From Blepharisma japonicum (Eukaryota; Ciliophora; Heterotrichea; Heterotrichida; Blepharismidae): a stretch of 64,000 nucleotides of DNA. A program made the translations under genes and the position numbers. The number at the start of each line of letters is the position of its first letter. The stretch's first letter is position 1. The stretch spans positions 434,001 through 498,000 of the forward strand of contig CATKHK010000010.1 of NCBI GenBank assembly GCA_949751835.1. Reading direction: 5' to 3'. Under the pieces are notes generated by a model. It did not search any database. It was given only the letters and a program-made list of their open reading frames with translations, and was not told the origin of the DNA. This document shows positions 47,585-58,303 of this stretch, in pieces.

Positions 47585-48148
47585 TTAAACATCTTGGTCA
47601 CTGTAACTTCCACATCTCCAAATATCGTTCTCATCGCTTCCTTCATACGCAGTGACTTCTTGCTGGCCTTTAGCGTTGTCATGACCCCTATGAGAATGCA
47701 AGGCGTGGTTGCTGTTACAGTGAATAAGCCTGGTGCGGTATGATATATACCAAGGAGTTCCATCCTCGTGATCAGTTTCGACCAACCAATCGTCATTTTC
47801 ATCACCCACTCCATTATTCCCAAATGCGCTTACTTCTTGTTGTCCGGATGATGGTGATCGAATTCCTGGGGAAGAGTGGAGGTTTTTTCCAGTTGCTATA
47901 TGTTCTAGCCTGACTTTAGATTTATTCATGATGACAGTGCCTTTAAGTTGGCGCCAAGTATCGCCCATATAATTGGGTCCTTTAACAATAAACCATGAAT
48001 AATCATCAGCCACCCTCTGGCTTGTAACTTCCTGCTGGCCTGATCCTGTTGTATAGTTAACAGGTTCAGAGCGAAGATAAGTACCAGTTGCATGGTGGTA
48101 TAACTGTAACCGAGCTCCATAAGTAACAGGAGGAGTTCCGTGAGACAT
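47585..48148 (-). CDS. MIR-domain protein, copy A
   Basis: 187 aa, intact. MIR (protein mannosyltransferase, IP3R, RyR) beta-trefoil repeats: YGARLQLYHHATGTYLRS, SGQQEVTSQ, VRLEHIATGKNLHSSPG, NDDWLVETDH, TRLIHCNSNHALHSHRGH, GQQEVTAYEG. SDF2-type MIR proteins are ER-lumenal, but no signal peptide or KDEL is present, so this one is probably cytosolic or the family acts differently here. 78% or so of residues match copy B by eye and the length is identical. Ends UAA. Several UGA codons are read as Trp. Intact copy in a decaying array. Confidence 0.85.
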   Translation of the reverse strand: MSHGTPPVTYGARLQLYHHATGTYLRSEPVNYTTGSGQQEVTSQRVADDYSWFIVKGPNYMGDTWRQLKGTVIMNKSKVRLEHIATGKNLHSSPGIRSPSSGQQEVSAFGNNGVGDENDDWLVETDHEDGTPWYISYRTRLIHCNSNHALHSHRGHDNAKGQQEVTAYEGSDENDIWRCGSYSDQDV

Positions 48149-48490
48149 ATTTAAATATTATATCCACGATTTTAATTGTTGAAAATATGTTTTAATGATA
48201 AAATGAATTTATTTCACTTAAGTTCATTTTGAATTAACTGATTTATATTTTGATTTTTTACTGTTTCTTTGCTAAAATAGACTTATTTTTGGATAATCTC
48301 CATTCTGAAAAGTGTAACTAAAACATATTTTATGTATTTTATAATTACTGAAAAATTACATTTAAATAACAAAAGAAGCTGAACAAAATCTTTGTGTTTT
48401 ATTTTCGCAATATTTGCATAAATTTAGCAAATTTTTAAAAAGGTTCTAAATAAAATAAATGGAACACGTGTGAAAACCCTGTTTAAGATA
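48149..48490 (-). repeat. duplicated 5' flank of MIR copy A
   Basis: Matches the flanks of copies B and D. GGAACACGTG lies at 48461-48470, about 313 nt upstream of the ATG. Presumed promoter region. Confidence 0.7.
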
Positions 48491-49049
48491 ATCAAAAATA
48501 TTTAAAACGGATAAAAATGCCCTTTTTCGCATGCACTAATCTCAAATAAAATTTATATGCTTAAAATACACGTAATTAATGTAAGCTTCATTACTTAGCT
48601 GCTCTCCTGCCTTTAAATTATATGGAAAATCGAATAATTTATTAAATAACGATAATAAATATAAGGCAGAAAATAGATTTTCAACTATTCGTTTTGAATT
48701 ATACAAAAGTGCAATGTTTGCTCGGTATAAACGCAATTATTAATTCGCAAATTATGATTTAAAATAAAAATAATCAGAAAAATTGAAAATCATAAATATA
48801 AAATTCTCGATGAACTCAAAGTTTAAAGTAAATCCAATGCGAGTTTCGAATTAAGCTTCTCTAATGAAAATTGTAAAATTTTCAATAATTTTAGCAATTT
48901 TTTTATACTTATATATTTTATAGTTGATAATTATAGAAGTTAAATTGTTAGGTTAAATTTTTTTAATATTGAATTTTCTAAATTGTTTTCTCTTTAATCA
49001 ATGGGAGTAATTTAAGCAAGACAGGTCTTTTAAATGCTCCATTTCTCTC
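48491..49049. other. spacer within the MIR array
   Basis: AT-rich. A 64-codon minus-strand open frame at 48542-48736 looks like chance. No relic recognised. Confidence 0.35.
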
Positions 49050-49272
49050 ATAGAAAAATCTAATATTCATATAAGCTTCAAATTTTATCTTGAAGAGTAG
49101 AATTTTAGTTAAGTGTTTAATTATCATATATTTTGGTAATTAAAATTCCAAAATTTATTAGTTTGGTATGCGCCTATGCAGATTTTAAATAGAAAATTTT
49201 ACAAATTTCCCTCCAGTTGCTTTGGGTCATCTATAAAATAATTTTAATGTTTACTCAATTAATGATTATGAC
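49050..49272 (-). repeat. duplicated 3' flank of MIR pseudogene C
   Basis: Related to 47380-47584 and 50660-50888; closest in sequence to the flank of copy B. Confidence 0.7.
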
Positions 49273-49812
49273 TTAAGCATTGATGCCTTTGCAGTTCCAA
49301 CATCTCTAAATGTCGTTTTTATCTCTTCCAGAATACTCAGTGAATTCTTGCAGGCCTTGAACATTATTATGCCCCTTATGAGTATGCAAGATGCAGTTGG
49401 ATCTAATGTGGACGAGCATGGCACGGTATTATGCATACCAAGGAGTTCCATCTTCGTCGTCATTTACAATTTGCCAATCGTCATTATCGTCGCTTACTTT
49501 ATATTACCATATGTGCTTACTCCTTGTTGCCCAGATGATGGTGATGAAATTCAGGGGGAAGAGTGGAGGTTTTTTCCAGTTGCTCTATGCTCAAGTCTGA
49601 TAATAATCTTAATCATGATTTGATTTCCTTTAAGTTGGTACTAAGCGTCGCCCATAGAATGAGGTCCTTGACAATAAGCCACGAATTTTCATCAATCGAT
49701 CTCTGGTATGTACTTCCTGTTGATGAGTAGCTGTTATAGTTAAAAGGACCAGAGTTAGATAAGAGTTAGTTTGAGAGTGGATGAGCTGAAAATAAGTTCC
49801 ATATGGGACAGG
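49273..49812 (-). pseudogene. MIR-domain gene copy C, decayed
   Basis: Full-length relic of the MIR gene on the minus strand, from VPYGTYFQLIH near the start to NAYSGRD-like and final UAA. Frameshifts and stop codons interrupt it, for example in the region of the second MIR repeat. Conserved pieces such as DDNDDWQIVNDDEDGTPWYA and RSNCILHTHKGHNN identify it. The first codons and the usual 5' flank are missing, replaced at 49813 by sequence copied from the golgin-like gene. Confidence 0.85.
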
Positions 49813-49862
49813 AGAAAGAGAAAATTACAATAAAAAGTTGCAAGAGCACAAAATCTTTGAAA
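49813..49862 (+). repeat. short fragment duplicated from the golgin-like gene
   Basis: Positions 49815-49860 repeat 40843-40888 with few mismatches; both contain AGAGAAAATTACAATAAAAA followed by TTGCAAGAGCA. The match in the golgin-like gene is coding. Here it sits exactly where the promoter of MIR copy C should be. Confidence 0.75.
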
Positions 49863-50659
49863 TCTTATATTTTTATAGTTTGAGCTTGTTTAATTTCATT
49901 AATATTTTCATAACTAGAACAACGTATGGCCCTTATTGTCACTGATTTCAAGCTCTCCTTTAAAATCATACATGTCACTTTTTGAAATTTTTTTATAGCA
50001 TTTTTATGGAACAATTGATTTGAAAACGATATAGATATAGTCTTTGTATTTTTGTAGGATTTATTATTGTATTTTATTAAATAAGAAATAATTTATCCTA
50101 TCAATCTAGCTTTAGTTGCCTGCTCTCTGTTTGGCACTATGCTACAATGATATCGAAATCTTTTAGATTTAAATTTATAATTTATAAAGTAGAATGAATT
50201 CAAGAAATCAAAACTTCAACAAGTGTAAACTTCAAATTTTATATTTTCTTTAGCTAAAAATGGATAATTATCATTTAAGCACATGCTAATACTCTTATAA
50301 AAAAATAAAATAGCCATGCTCTGCAAGAATTATTTTCAGCGCTTATTGATCCTTAGAAAAAAATAAAATATATAAATCCGCATCAGCTGCTTTTAAAATG
50401 TTTTCTAATTAACTTCAATATTCTTAAAGGTTAAAATTTCTATTAATGATTAAATTAAATGCAATTATTTGAGTTATAAATTATTTTTGTAGGAGTTCCA
50501 ATTCAAAAATTTCACTCGTTAATTTTGCAGTCTGGACTTTAACGATTCGCCAACTATTGTTGTCGTGTTTTTCAGGAATCTCAATTCGTTGTTAATGTGC
50601 TTCTGTTTCTAATTAGCTCAATTTAAGCAAGCCAGAATTTTATAATCTTCTTAAATACT
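49863..50659. other. spacer within the MIR array
   Basis: AT-rich; no frame, repeat unit or RNA that I can support. Confidence 0.4.
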
Positions 50660-50888
50660 CCATTTCTCTTATAGAAACTTTTAATATTCATACAAGCATC
50701 AAATTTTATCTTGATTAATAGAACTTTAGGCAAAAGTTTAATTATCATATTTTGGTAATTAAAAACTCATTTTTAAGTTTGGCCATGCCTATGCATATTT
50801 TAATTAGAAAATTTTAACAAATTTCCCTCAATTACTTTGGGTCAATCTATCAAATGATTTTAATGTTTAGTCGATTAATGATTATGGC
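50660..50888 (-). repeat. duplicated 3' flank of MIR copy B
   Basis: Matches 49050-49272 closely and 47380-47584 more loosely. Confidence 0.7.
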
Positions 50889-51452
50889 TTAAACATTGAT
50901 GTCGTTGTAGTTCCAACAAGTCCAAATGTCGTTTTCATCTCTTCCAGAATACGCAGTGACTTCTTGCTGGCCTTGAGCGTTATTATGCCCCCTATGAGTA
51001 TGCAAAACGCATCTAGATCTAACGTGCATGAGCCTGGTATAGTATGATGAATGCCAAGGAGTTCCAGGATCGTGATCAGTTTGAACTTCCCAATCGTCAT
51101 TATCGTCGCCTATTCCATTATTCCCATATAGGCTCACTTCTTGTTGTCCAGATGATGGTGATGGAATTCCTGGGGACGAATGGAGATTTTTTCCAGTTGC
51201 TCTATGCTCGAGTCTGACAATGCTCCCATTTATGATTGGATTTCCTTTAAGTTGGCGCCAAGCGTCGCCCATAGAATGAGGTCCTTTGACAATAAACCAC
51301 GAATTTTCATCAGCTGATCCCTGGGCTGTAACTTGCCGTTGCTGAGTTCCTGTTGTATAGTTAATAGGATCAGAGCGAATAATAGATCGAGTTTCACGGT
51401 GAATGAGCTGAAAATGGGCTCCATAGGTGACAGGAGGAGTTCCGTGAGACAT
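50889..51452 (-). CDS. MIR-domain protein, copy B
   Basis: 187 aa, same length as copy A when started at MSHGTPPVTYG. An upstream in-frame ATG at 51468 would add six residues (MAIILN) absent from copy A, so it is not chosen. MIR trefoil motifs: YGAHFQLIHRETRSIIRS, VRLEHRATGKNLHSSPG, DWEVQTDHDPGTPWHSS, TRLMHVRSRCVLHTHRGH, GQQEVTAYSGRD. No signal peptide. Ligand unknown; MIR domains usually bind glycans or mediate protein contacts. Intact, with duplicated flanks on both sides. Confidence 0.85.
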   Translation of the reverse strand: MSHGTPPVTYGAHFQLIHRETRSIIRSDPINYTTGTQQRQVTAQGSADENSWFIVKGPHSMGDAWRQLKGNPIINGSIVRLEHRATGKNLHSSPGIPSPSSGQQEVSLYGNNGIGDDNDDWEVQTDHDPGTPWHSSYYTRLMHVRSRCVLHTHRGHNNAQGQQEVTAYSGRDENDIWTCWNYNDINV

Positions 51453-51800
51453 ATTTAATATTATAGCCACGATTTTATTTGTCGAAAATATGTTTTATTG
51501 ATAAAATGGATTTGTTTCTCGAAAACTCCTTTTGAATTCATTGATCTATATTTTTAAGATTTTACTATATCGTTAGATTGCTATTAGCAAAATAGATTTA
51601 ATTTTATATAGTCTCCATTGAGAAGAAGCTAAATAAAAAAAATTTTTTAATTTTTTTCTAATCGCTAAATAAATTGAAATAAAATAGCCAAATATACTAA
51701 AACAAAATATCTAGGCTTCCGCAATAATTGCATAAAATTTAGTAATTTAAAGACCCTATGATTGATAATAAATGGAACACGTGTGAAAACCATATTAAAG
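51453..51800 (-). repeat. duplicated 5' flank of MIR copy B
   Basis: Matches flanks of copies A and D. GGAACACGTG at 51774-51783, about 322 nt upstream of the ATG. Confidence 0.7.
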
Positions 51801-52555
51801 AAAAAGTAAAATTTTTAAAACTGTCAAAACTGATCTTTTTTATCATTTGCTTTTTAATACTCGTTTGTATTGTGAACCCATCTCTAAGCTCAACTCATGT
51901 CTTCAATTTCATGGAAAAATTAAATAATTTATAAAAAAAAATAAGACATGTAGATTAAAAATAGACTTATAGTTATTCGTTTTAAGTATTAGCAAAAATA
52001 CAAAATGTATGTTCAGGTATAAAATAATGACTATTTCTACAATAAAATAAAAATGATAAACATAAATTTAAGATAAGCTGAAATCATTGAATCTATTATT
52101 GCTTTTACTTGAGATCTCACAATTTCAATTAATGATTATTTCTAAAATTATAGTTTAAGCCTAGTTTCTTTTTAACTTTGATCATATATCTGTTATTCAG
52201 GTAAAGTGATAATTGCTATTTTCATAAGTTGCTTTAGAGGCTCTATGTGAGAGAGTGTTAGAAGAAGTACATAATTCTAATTATTTCCAAATTTAAAAAT
52301 TCTTGTTGCCGTTCAGTTTTAAAGTTCAAATGAGAATGAACTATTTTATATATAAATTATTAAAATTTAAAAAACATTTTTAAAAAGAATTTTAATTCCC
52401 ACGATAGTTAATTTTAGGAATTTTTCTGATAGTTTTCTCCTACTTATTGTAAAGAAGTCAGACACATTTTTAAATTAAATTTTAGAACCTTTGCATAATG
52501 AAAATCAAATAGTTTTTATTTATTCAAACTCAAAAAGTTAAAATAATTATTATCA
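51801..52555. other. spacer at the right edge of the MIR array
   Basis: AT-rich; nothing recognised. Confidence 0.4.
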
Positions 52556-55194
52556 TTATCTTATTGATGTCAGCAGTTTTCTCATTCTTCTTGGATTCTT
52601 AAACATTGCAAACTCAACATAAGAATTTTCCAATTTTTCATCAAGAGGTGGATCTTCGACTGAATAAACTTTGAAAATATCTGCTTCAGGATTATCAGAT
52701 TCTTGAAGATCAGTCAATCTTGCCCAAGCGTCTAAAAACTCCAAAAACGAAGCTTGCATATGGAGTTTTAAGTTAATTTCGTCAACTTGAGTCATCATTG
52801 CCAAATGATAGCAGATGACTGCTTGTCTTGCATTGACTTTTTCATTTATATGACCTACTTTTTGGCAAAGTGCTAAGAATTCATCTAAGACCATAAATCT
52901 GCGTTCTCCAGGAAGAGAAAACTTTCCACTGTGGGCTTCATATACAGCTTCTAGAAGCTCTTTATTATTTTGGATGATAGCATCACAATCTTCATTGAAA
53001 TATCGCTCCCATCTTCATTTATTTGCGTCAAAATTTTTGAAATATGGCCTGATATCTTCCATGAATCTTTTAATTGCAGTAACTTCGTCACCACAAACTC
53101 CTGACCTCATGTACTTATCAAGTGCCGATCTCACTATTATTTCCAAAAACTCATGCCTGATTACTCCAAAGGTAGGATTTCCTTGCACTGCAACTTGGTT
53201 TGTGAAATTTGCCGCCTTTATATGCAAATCCATATCAGAGATTTTAAACTGTTTATCAAAAATATTGCACTTTTGAAAAATCTCTGTTAAAGTCATTGAA
53301 TTCACAAGAAAAATATTATTCCTATTCCCAATGGATGCATGATACTTATAAGCTTCATATCTCTATTTGACTATTACATTATCTTGTATTCTCTTCTAAG
53401 AAATTCTTTTACATGATTGAGCATTTCTCCATTTTTAATAATATTATGAATTTTGGTATTAGCCCAATCAAATTCAAAGCACCGATCAAGGAGTTCCTAC
53501 TTTAAAATTACAGGTGTATCAGTTATATATTTCGCAAATATTGAGGTTTCCAAAGATCAAACAGGAATATCAGGCTCAGGCTTATCCCCAGGAGGTGGCA
53601 CATATTCTTCAAAGTTCGGACGAGGTGATACAGTTAGCCCATTGTCCTCAACATCAATATAATTAACCACAACAACCAATAAAGTTTTGGAATAATTTCC
53701 ATAAAAATGATAATTTCTTTCCAATCTTTCTCCTAAAGCTTCTACCTTAAATTGACTTGAAATTTGTGCAAATCCCCTATAGCTAAAGAAAAAGCGGACT
53801 TTCCCAGTTCTTACAGCTCGGAGAGCTTCATATGTGCCATCTTCTGTTTTAGATAAAAGATGAGGCTGGAAATCATCAATTTCAAGATGCAGAAAAACTG
53901 GCTCTGTCTGTGTGTTTAATTTATCCATAGCAAAATGTTTAAGCCTCCTATTCCATACAATACAAGCTGGATTTCATGAAATTTTCAAGTCAGTCCATCC
54001 TTCACAAATCCAGCAATTTCTATTGATTTTTCTAAAATTAGTCCTAGTTAGAATTCTTGATGCAAAATGATCATATTTTTCTTTGAAAGTATTATTTTTT
54101 GGATGAATATACCCAAAAGAATCCAAAACACAATGATTTCCTTCAATATGAAATCCTATCAATGTATGATTTAAGCTCAATCCCTTCGCTATATCTTTGC
54201 TTTCTTCAAAAGTGATGTAATTATTTGACAAATCGAAATGTTTTAGCCTTTCATTTTGAGCCAGAGCTTCTGAAAGCGCTATCGAGGTTTTGTGTATTTT
54301 ATCGTTTCCCATGGAATTTCATGACAAATCTAGACCTTGCAAATTTGTGTTGTCTATTAATCCTTTAAAAATCCCAATCGCGCCTTCTCCTCTGATATAG
54401 TTTCAGTGTAAATCTAAGCTTATAAGCGACCGATTATAAAAAAGCAATTTTCCCAAATGAATCCCGGCTAATTCGTTTAGGTTGTTTTTAGCTAGATTTA
54501 AATGTCTCAGAGTTGTATTGTAGTATAATGCTTCTGTCATCACTTTGATAGATTCACTTGATATTTTGGTGCTTTCTAATTTTAGCACTTCTATCGAACA
54601 GCTGCTGCTTTTAAGTACTCCTGCTAATCCAGAAATACTTTTAGAGCCTAAAATATTTCCGGATAGGTCAAGATACTTTAAATTTTGAGAGTTTATATTG
54701 GAGATAATGCTAACTGCACCTTGATCTCTCAGTCTGTTATTTTTTAAGTTTAATTTTTCCAATCTTGGGAGATCTTTTATGGCAGCCGAGAAAACAGTCG
54801 CAAATGCATCACCTATCCCATATTCATTTATAGAAAGTGACCTTACATTTTCTTCTTCATCATGAAACAGCCTAAGAGTTTCTGGCTTTTTGTGAGATCT
54901 AGACAGCTCTTTTAAGTAGGAGACCTGAGGAGATGAGTTTTCTAGTTTCGCATATGAATTTGTATTAATCCGTTTATACCCTTCGTAAAAGGCAAATTTT
55001 GTGTTATATTTTTCAGGAGAAAAAGGAGATACACTTCTCCTCAAATCTTCTAAACTTTGCCCAACTGTTTGTCTTGATGAGGAAACGTCTTGGGTGAGCT
55101 TAGTTGGGGTAATATATCGAATTTTTCTACTGGTACGCCTTCTTATTAATGGTACGAGCTTTACTGGGGTCTGATGTCCTTGGGTATTTAACAT
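52556..55194 (-). CDS. leucine-rich-repeat (RI-like) protein with conserved C-terminal helical domain
   Basis: 868 aa in three exons; introns 53497-53511 (15 nt) and 53361-53377 (17 nt). Basic disordered N-terminus, then RNase-inhibitor-type LRRs about residues 120-330 (LEKLNLKNNRLRDQGAVSI, LKYLDLSGNILGSKSISGL, LRHLNLAKNNLNELAGIHL, LISLDLHWNYIRGEGAIGI). The C-terminal 450 residues include HLEIDDFQPHLLS and a helical region containing FLRREYKI-IYEAYKYHAS across the 17-nt intron, found also in other ciliate LRR proteins as far as I recall. LRRs bind proteins; a flagellar/cortical role is plausible. Splicing both introns keeps one frame to UAA. Confidence 0.82.
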
Positions 55195-55511
55195 TTCATA
55201 ATGGAAAAATGTTGATAGTGTTGATTAAAAGTGTAGTAATAAAGAAATGCAAAAATAAGCATTATTTATTTAATCTAATAGATCAGGAAGAAATGTCATG
55301 CCTATGATAGACACTCAGAATTGGTTGACATACTAAATCATAAAGACTATGGCTTAATCATATTTAATTTAGGTTTTAAAGCTACCGTAAAGACTAAATT
55401 TTAACTGCATTTGTTATGAATTTTTTAATAATCGTTATGTTTTCCTTTCAAATAATTTTTTTTCTAAATTTTATTATCAAAAAACCTGCATAAACACTTT
55501 TAAGCAATAAA
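55195..55511. other. intergenic, nothing seen
   Basis: 317 nt AT-rich spacer: 3' region of the L35 gene and promoter of the LRR gene. Confidence 0.5.
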
Positions 55512-55883
55512 TTAATTAGCTACTGCAAATTTTCTTTTTGGGAAGTTTAATTGTTTCTTCAGAATTCTAAGTGGGAGTTTTTTGGCTTGCTCTTTTGTTA
55601 GTCTTAGTCTGATTGCTCTTGTTAATTTATGTCTGATATCGAATGGTAAATATTTTTTGCCTTTACTATCAGCTTTTATTTGATCTCTTTTCTTTTCATG
55701 AATAATGGTTAGGACTTTAGCAACATCTTTTCTGAAGACTTTTATTTTAGACAACTTGGATGGCGCTCCACCAGCAACTTTTGCAACTTTTAAGTGTGAA
55801 AGCTCTGTTTTAAGTTCTTCAAGCTGCTTCTTTAGTGCTTCTTGATCCTTCTTCCTAAGCTCGTATGCTTTTACCTTCACCAT
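55512..55883 (-). CDS. RPL35: 60S ribosomal protein L35 (uL29)
   Basis: 123 aa, the usual length. Begins MVKVKAYELRKKDQEALKKQ and carries the uL29 helical hairpin (LEELKTELSHLKVAKVAGG), then FRKDVAKVLTIIHEKKRDQI and KYLPFDIRHKLTRAIR, RLTKEQAKKLP. It sits by the peptide exit tunnel of the large subunit. No intron. High-expression gene, useful as a codon-usage reference: no UGA occurs because it has no Trp. Confidence 0.97.
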   Translation of the reverse strand: MVKVKAYELRKKDQEALKKQLEELKTELSHLKVAKVAGGAPSKLSKIKVFRKDVAKVLTIIHEKKRDQIKADSKGKKYLPFDIRHKLTRAIRLRLTKEQAKKLPLRILKKQLNFPKRKFAVAN

Positions 55884-56153
55884 TTATTATTCTTCTTAGC
55901 AAATAGTTACTGATATTTTAATATATTTAAAAATTTACCCATAAGCAGTAAAATAAAATACAATGATTTCTATTTGTTCAAAATAACGAAAAAAATCCAT
56001 TATTAACTATAAACTTTATCAAATCAGAGAGTAAACGATTATTTAATTCAAAAATCAAGGATCTTTTAGTTATAATTCAAAATAACAAAATTTATTTCTT
56101 AAAAAATTAAAAAATTTTGATTAATTTAAAACTGAACAATATTGAAATAATAA

Positions 56154-56627
56154 ATGGGAGAAAGACATCTTGGACTTCGTGGAGACTCAAACAAGCAGAC
56201 ATGGGAAGAAGCAGACTTCCCAATTGTATGCACAGCTTGCTTAGGACAAAACAAATACATAAGAATGATGAAAACCCACTTTGACCGTGCTTGCAGAGTA
56301 TGTGAAAGGCCATACACAGTATTCAGATGAAGACCAACAGCTCGTGAGCGATTCAGAAGGACCGAAATCTGCCAAGTCTGTGCAAGAAGCAAGCATGTTT
56401 GTCAATGCTGTGTAAATGACATTGAAACAGGAGTTCCAGTTCATGAAAGAGATAAGCACATCGATCTCGATAACAAATTTGAGGCACCCAAAGACATCGT
56501 AAATCGAGATTTCTGGGCACAAATGAAAGCTATGGAAGTTTCCAAAGAAATCGAAAAAGAAAAAAAAATATCAGAAGAACAAGAAAAAGCCCTAAAAAAT
56601 GTAAAATCATTAGAAGACAATAAATAA
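56154..56627 (+). CDS. stand-alone RBM22/Slt11-type zinc-binding domain protein
   Basis: 157 aa, one exon. Closely follows the N-terminal domain of RBM22/Cwc2-Slt11 spliceosomal proteins: NKQTWEEADFPIVCTACLGQ, KYIRMMKTHFDRACRVCERP, YTVFRWRPTARERFRRTEIC, QVCARSKHVCQCCVND, VPVHERDK. The UGA in TVFRWRP aligns with the invariant Trp of RBM22. Eight or more Cys make the zinc fingers of the NTC-related splicing factor. The CCCH finger and RRM of full-length RBM22 are absent: after the domain comes an acidic/Lys helix and UAA. Either a split gene or a shortened factor in a lineage with 15-nt introns. Confidence 0.9.
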
Positions 56628-56645
56628 ATGTGAAATTTATTATTC

Positions 56646-58157
56646 CTAGAATCTTAACACTTTATCTATAATTTTCTTCTCAAAATCAAATCTCCAAAGT
56701 GTTTGGTCAGTTCTTGCAAAGAAAGAATGATGCCCAGCAATAACAGGAGGAAATTGGCATCACCATTGACTTTTTGGAATATCAGCGATTTTTTCGATTG
56801 CTTCTCCAACTGGATCTATTTGTCAACAAGAATTATCTTGAAATACAAATAAGTATCCAGAAATATAGATCGTTGTTGTATATGAGCTCGATTCAGGCAT
56901 GCTAATAGGACTGCTGCTAAATGTATTTGTTTCTGGGTCAAAAATTTCTATTACTCTTGAATCACCAATTATATAGAATTTCCCATTTACGATTGATATT
57001 GTAAACGCGCTTCTCATAGACTGCATGTCTGGCAAATCCACCCAAGTTTTCTCAATTAAATCATATTTTTCGCATCTTCTTAAATTACCATTATCATTTT
57101 CTCCCCCAAAAACGTAAACTGCATCTTTGTGGTAAACCATCCCGGGGAAAGATCTTGCATATCTCATATCAGGAAGCTTCGAAAATTCAAGAGATGGGAT
57201 TTGGATTAAAAATGCTTCAGAAATGTATGTCGTGCTGTTTTCCTTACCGCCAGCATAAAATATTTGTCCTGATGGAAGCTCACATCACCCTCCGCTCATT
57301 CTTAAATTAAGATGATGAGGAATTTTTATTTTAATTGGCTTGTGGGTTTCTGAGCCTACTTCATATAAGAATAAATTGAACTCTTTTTCAATTTTCTTGA
57401 AAAAATGGATTGTGGGAGCAAGCTTTGATGGGTCTTTTATAAAGTTGATTTTACCTATATTGTTGATGGCTTCTTGGGCTTGTTGCAAATTTATTTCTGG
57501 GTGAACGATTTTTAATCTTTTAGACATAATGTGTAAATTGGATAGCTTGCAATATTTTATGATGTTGTCTGCCCAATCCCCATCTTCAAGATCTTTTTTA
57601 TAAGCACGGGTTTCTATGTGCTTTATTAGATTTTCTATATGATTTTCAGCTTCATTGATTTCATTCAGTAGTTTTCCATAAGCCATTTCTATATGGTCAA
57701 TTAATGTAATTTTTATCTCATCTAGCTTCGTTTTATATTTTTCTAAATCATTTATATTGGTTCTTGCCTCATTTATCAGATAATCTACGATAAGCTTTCT
57801 CTCCATGTAGTCTCTTAAGCTTTCACCTTGGGCAATAAAATCATCGGCTTCAATTGGTTCAATAGGATGAGAGATACCAGGGGCTTGGTTAATATGAAAT
57901 GATATACAGCTATGGCATAAGCGTTGCTTTTTTCCTTGGCAAACACAAATAACGCTTGGCTGTTTCCCATTGCAAACATCACAGGTAATAAGCTGTTTAG
58001 TATAGTCTTCCAGAGTGATTTGTCCAGCTTTGTGAGCATATGGAAGGCATACATGCTTTGGAAAGCAATTTCTGCAGAAGAACTGGGTCCTTTCTAAGCA
58101 AAAGCATTTTAAATAAGCTATTGTTTCTTTGCAATCAACGCAGAAAATACCTTCCAT
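56646..58157 (-). CDS. B-box/kelch-repeat protein
   Basis: 503 aa, one exon. N-terminal paired Cys/His zinc modules (CVDCKETIAYLKCFC, FFCRNCFPKHVC; CDVCNGKQPSVICVC, LCHSCISFHINQ) like B-boxes, no RING. Coiled coil about 120-200. C-terminal kelch repeats about 285-490: AVYVFGGENDNGNLRRCEKY, KFYIIGDSRVIEIFDPETN, WRFDFEKKIID. This is an architecture greatly expanded in ciliates. UGA-Trp is needed at three places to reach UAG at 56646-56648. Possibly a substrate adaptor or cytoskeletal protein; not determined. Convergent with the RBM22-like gene, 18 nt between stops. Confidence 0.82.
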
Positions 58158-58303
58158 CTTGTAGCAGGAAATAAATTATCTGGAATTATTAGACAAATCT
58201 TTTTATATATTTTTTATCAATATAAAGTAGAAACAAATAGTATCAAATAATAATTAAAATAAATTACCATTACAATAAATCATAATTATTAAGAAGCAGC
58301 ATA

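Noticed and set aside
49266-49623. Plus-strand ORFs at 49348-49623 as a membrane protein gene
   Set aside because: They are antisense to the decayed MIR copy C; the hydrophobic translation is a shadow.
56107-56522. Three minus-strand ORFs at 56107-56522
   Set aside because: Antisense to the RBM22-like zinc-domain gene, whose Cys motifs and family match are clear.
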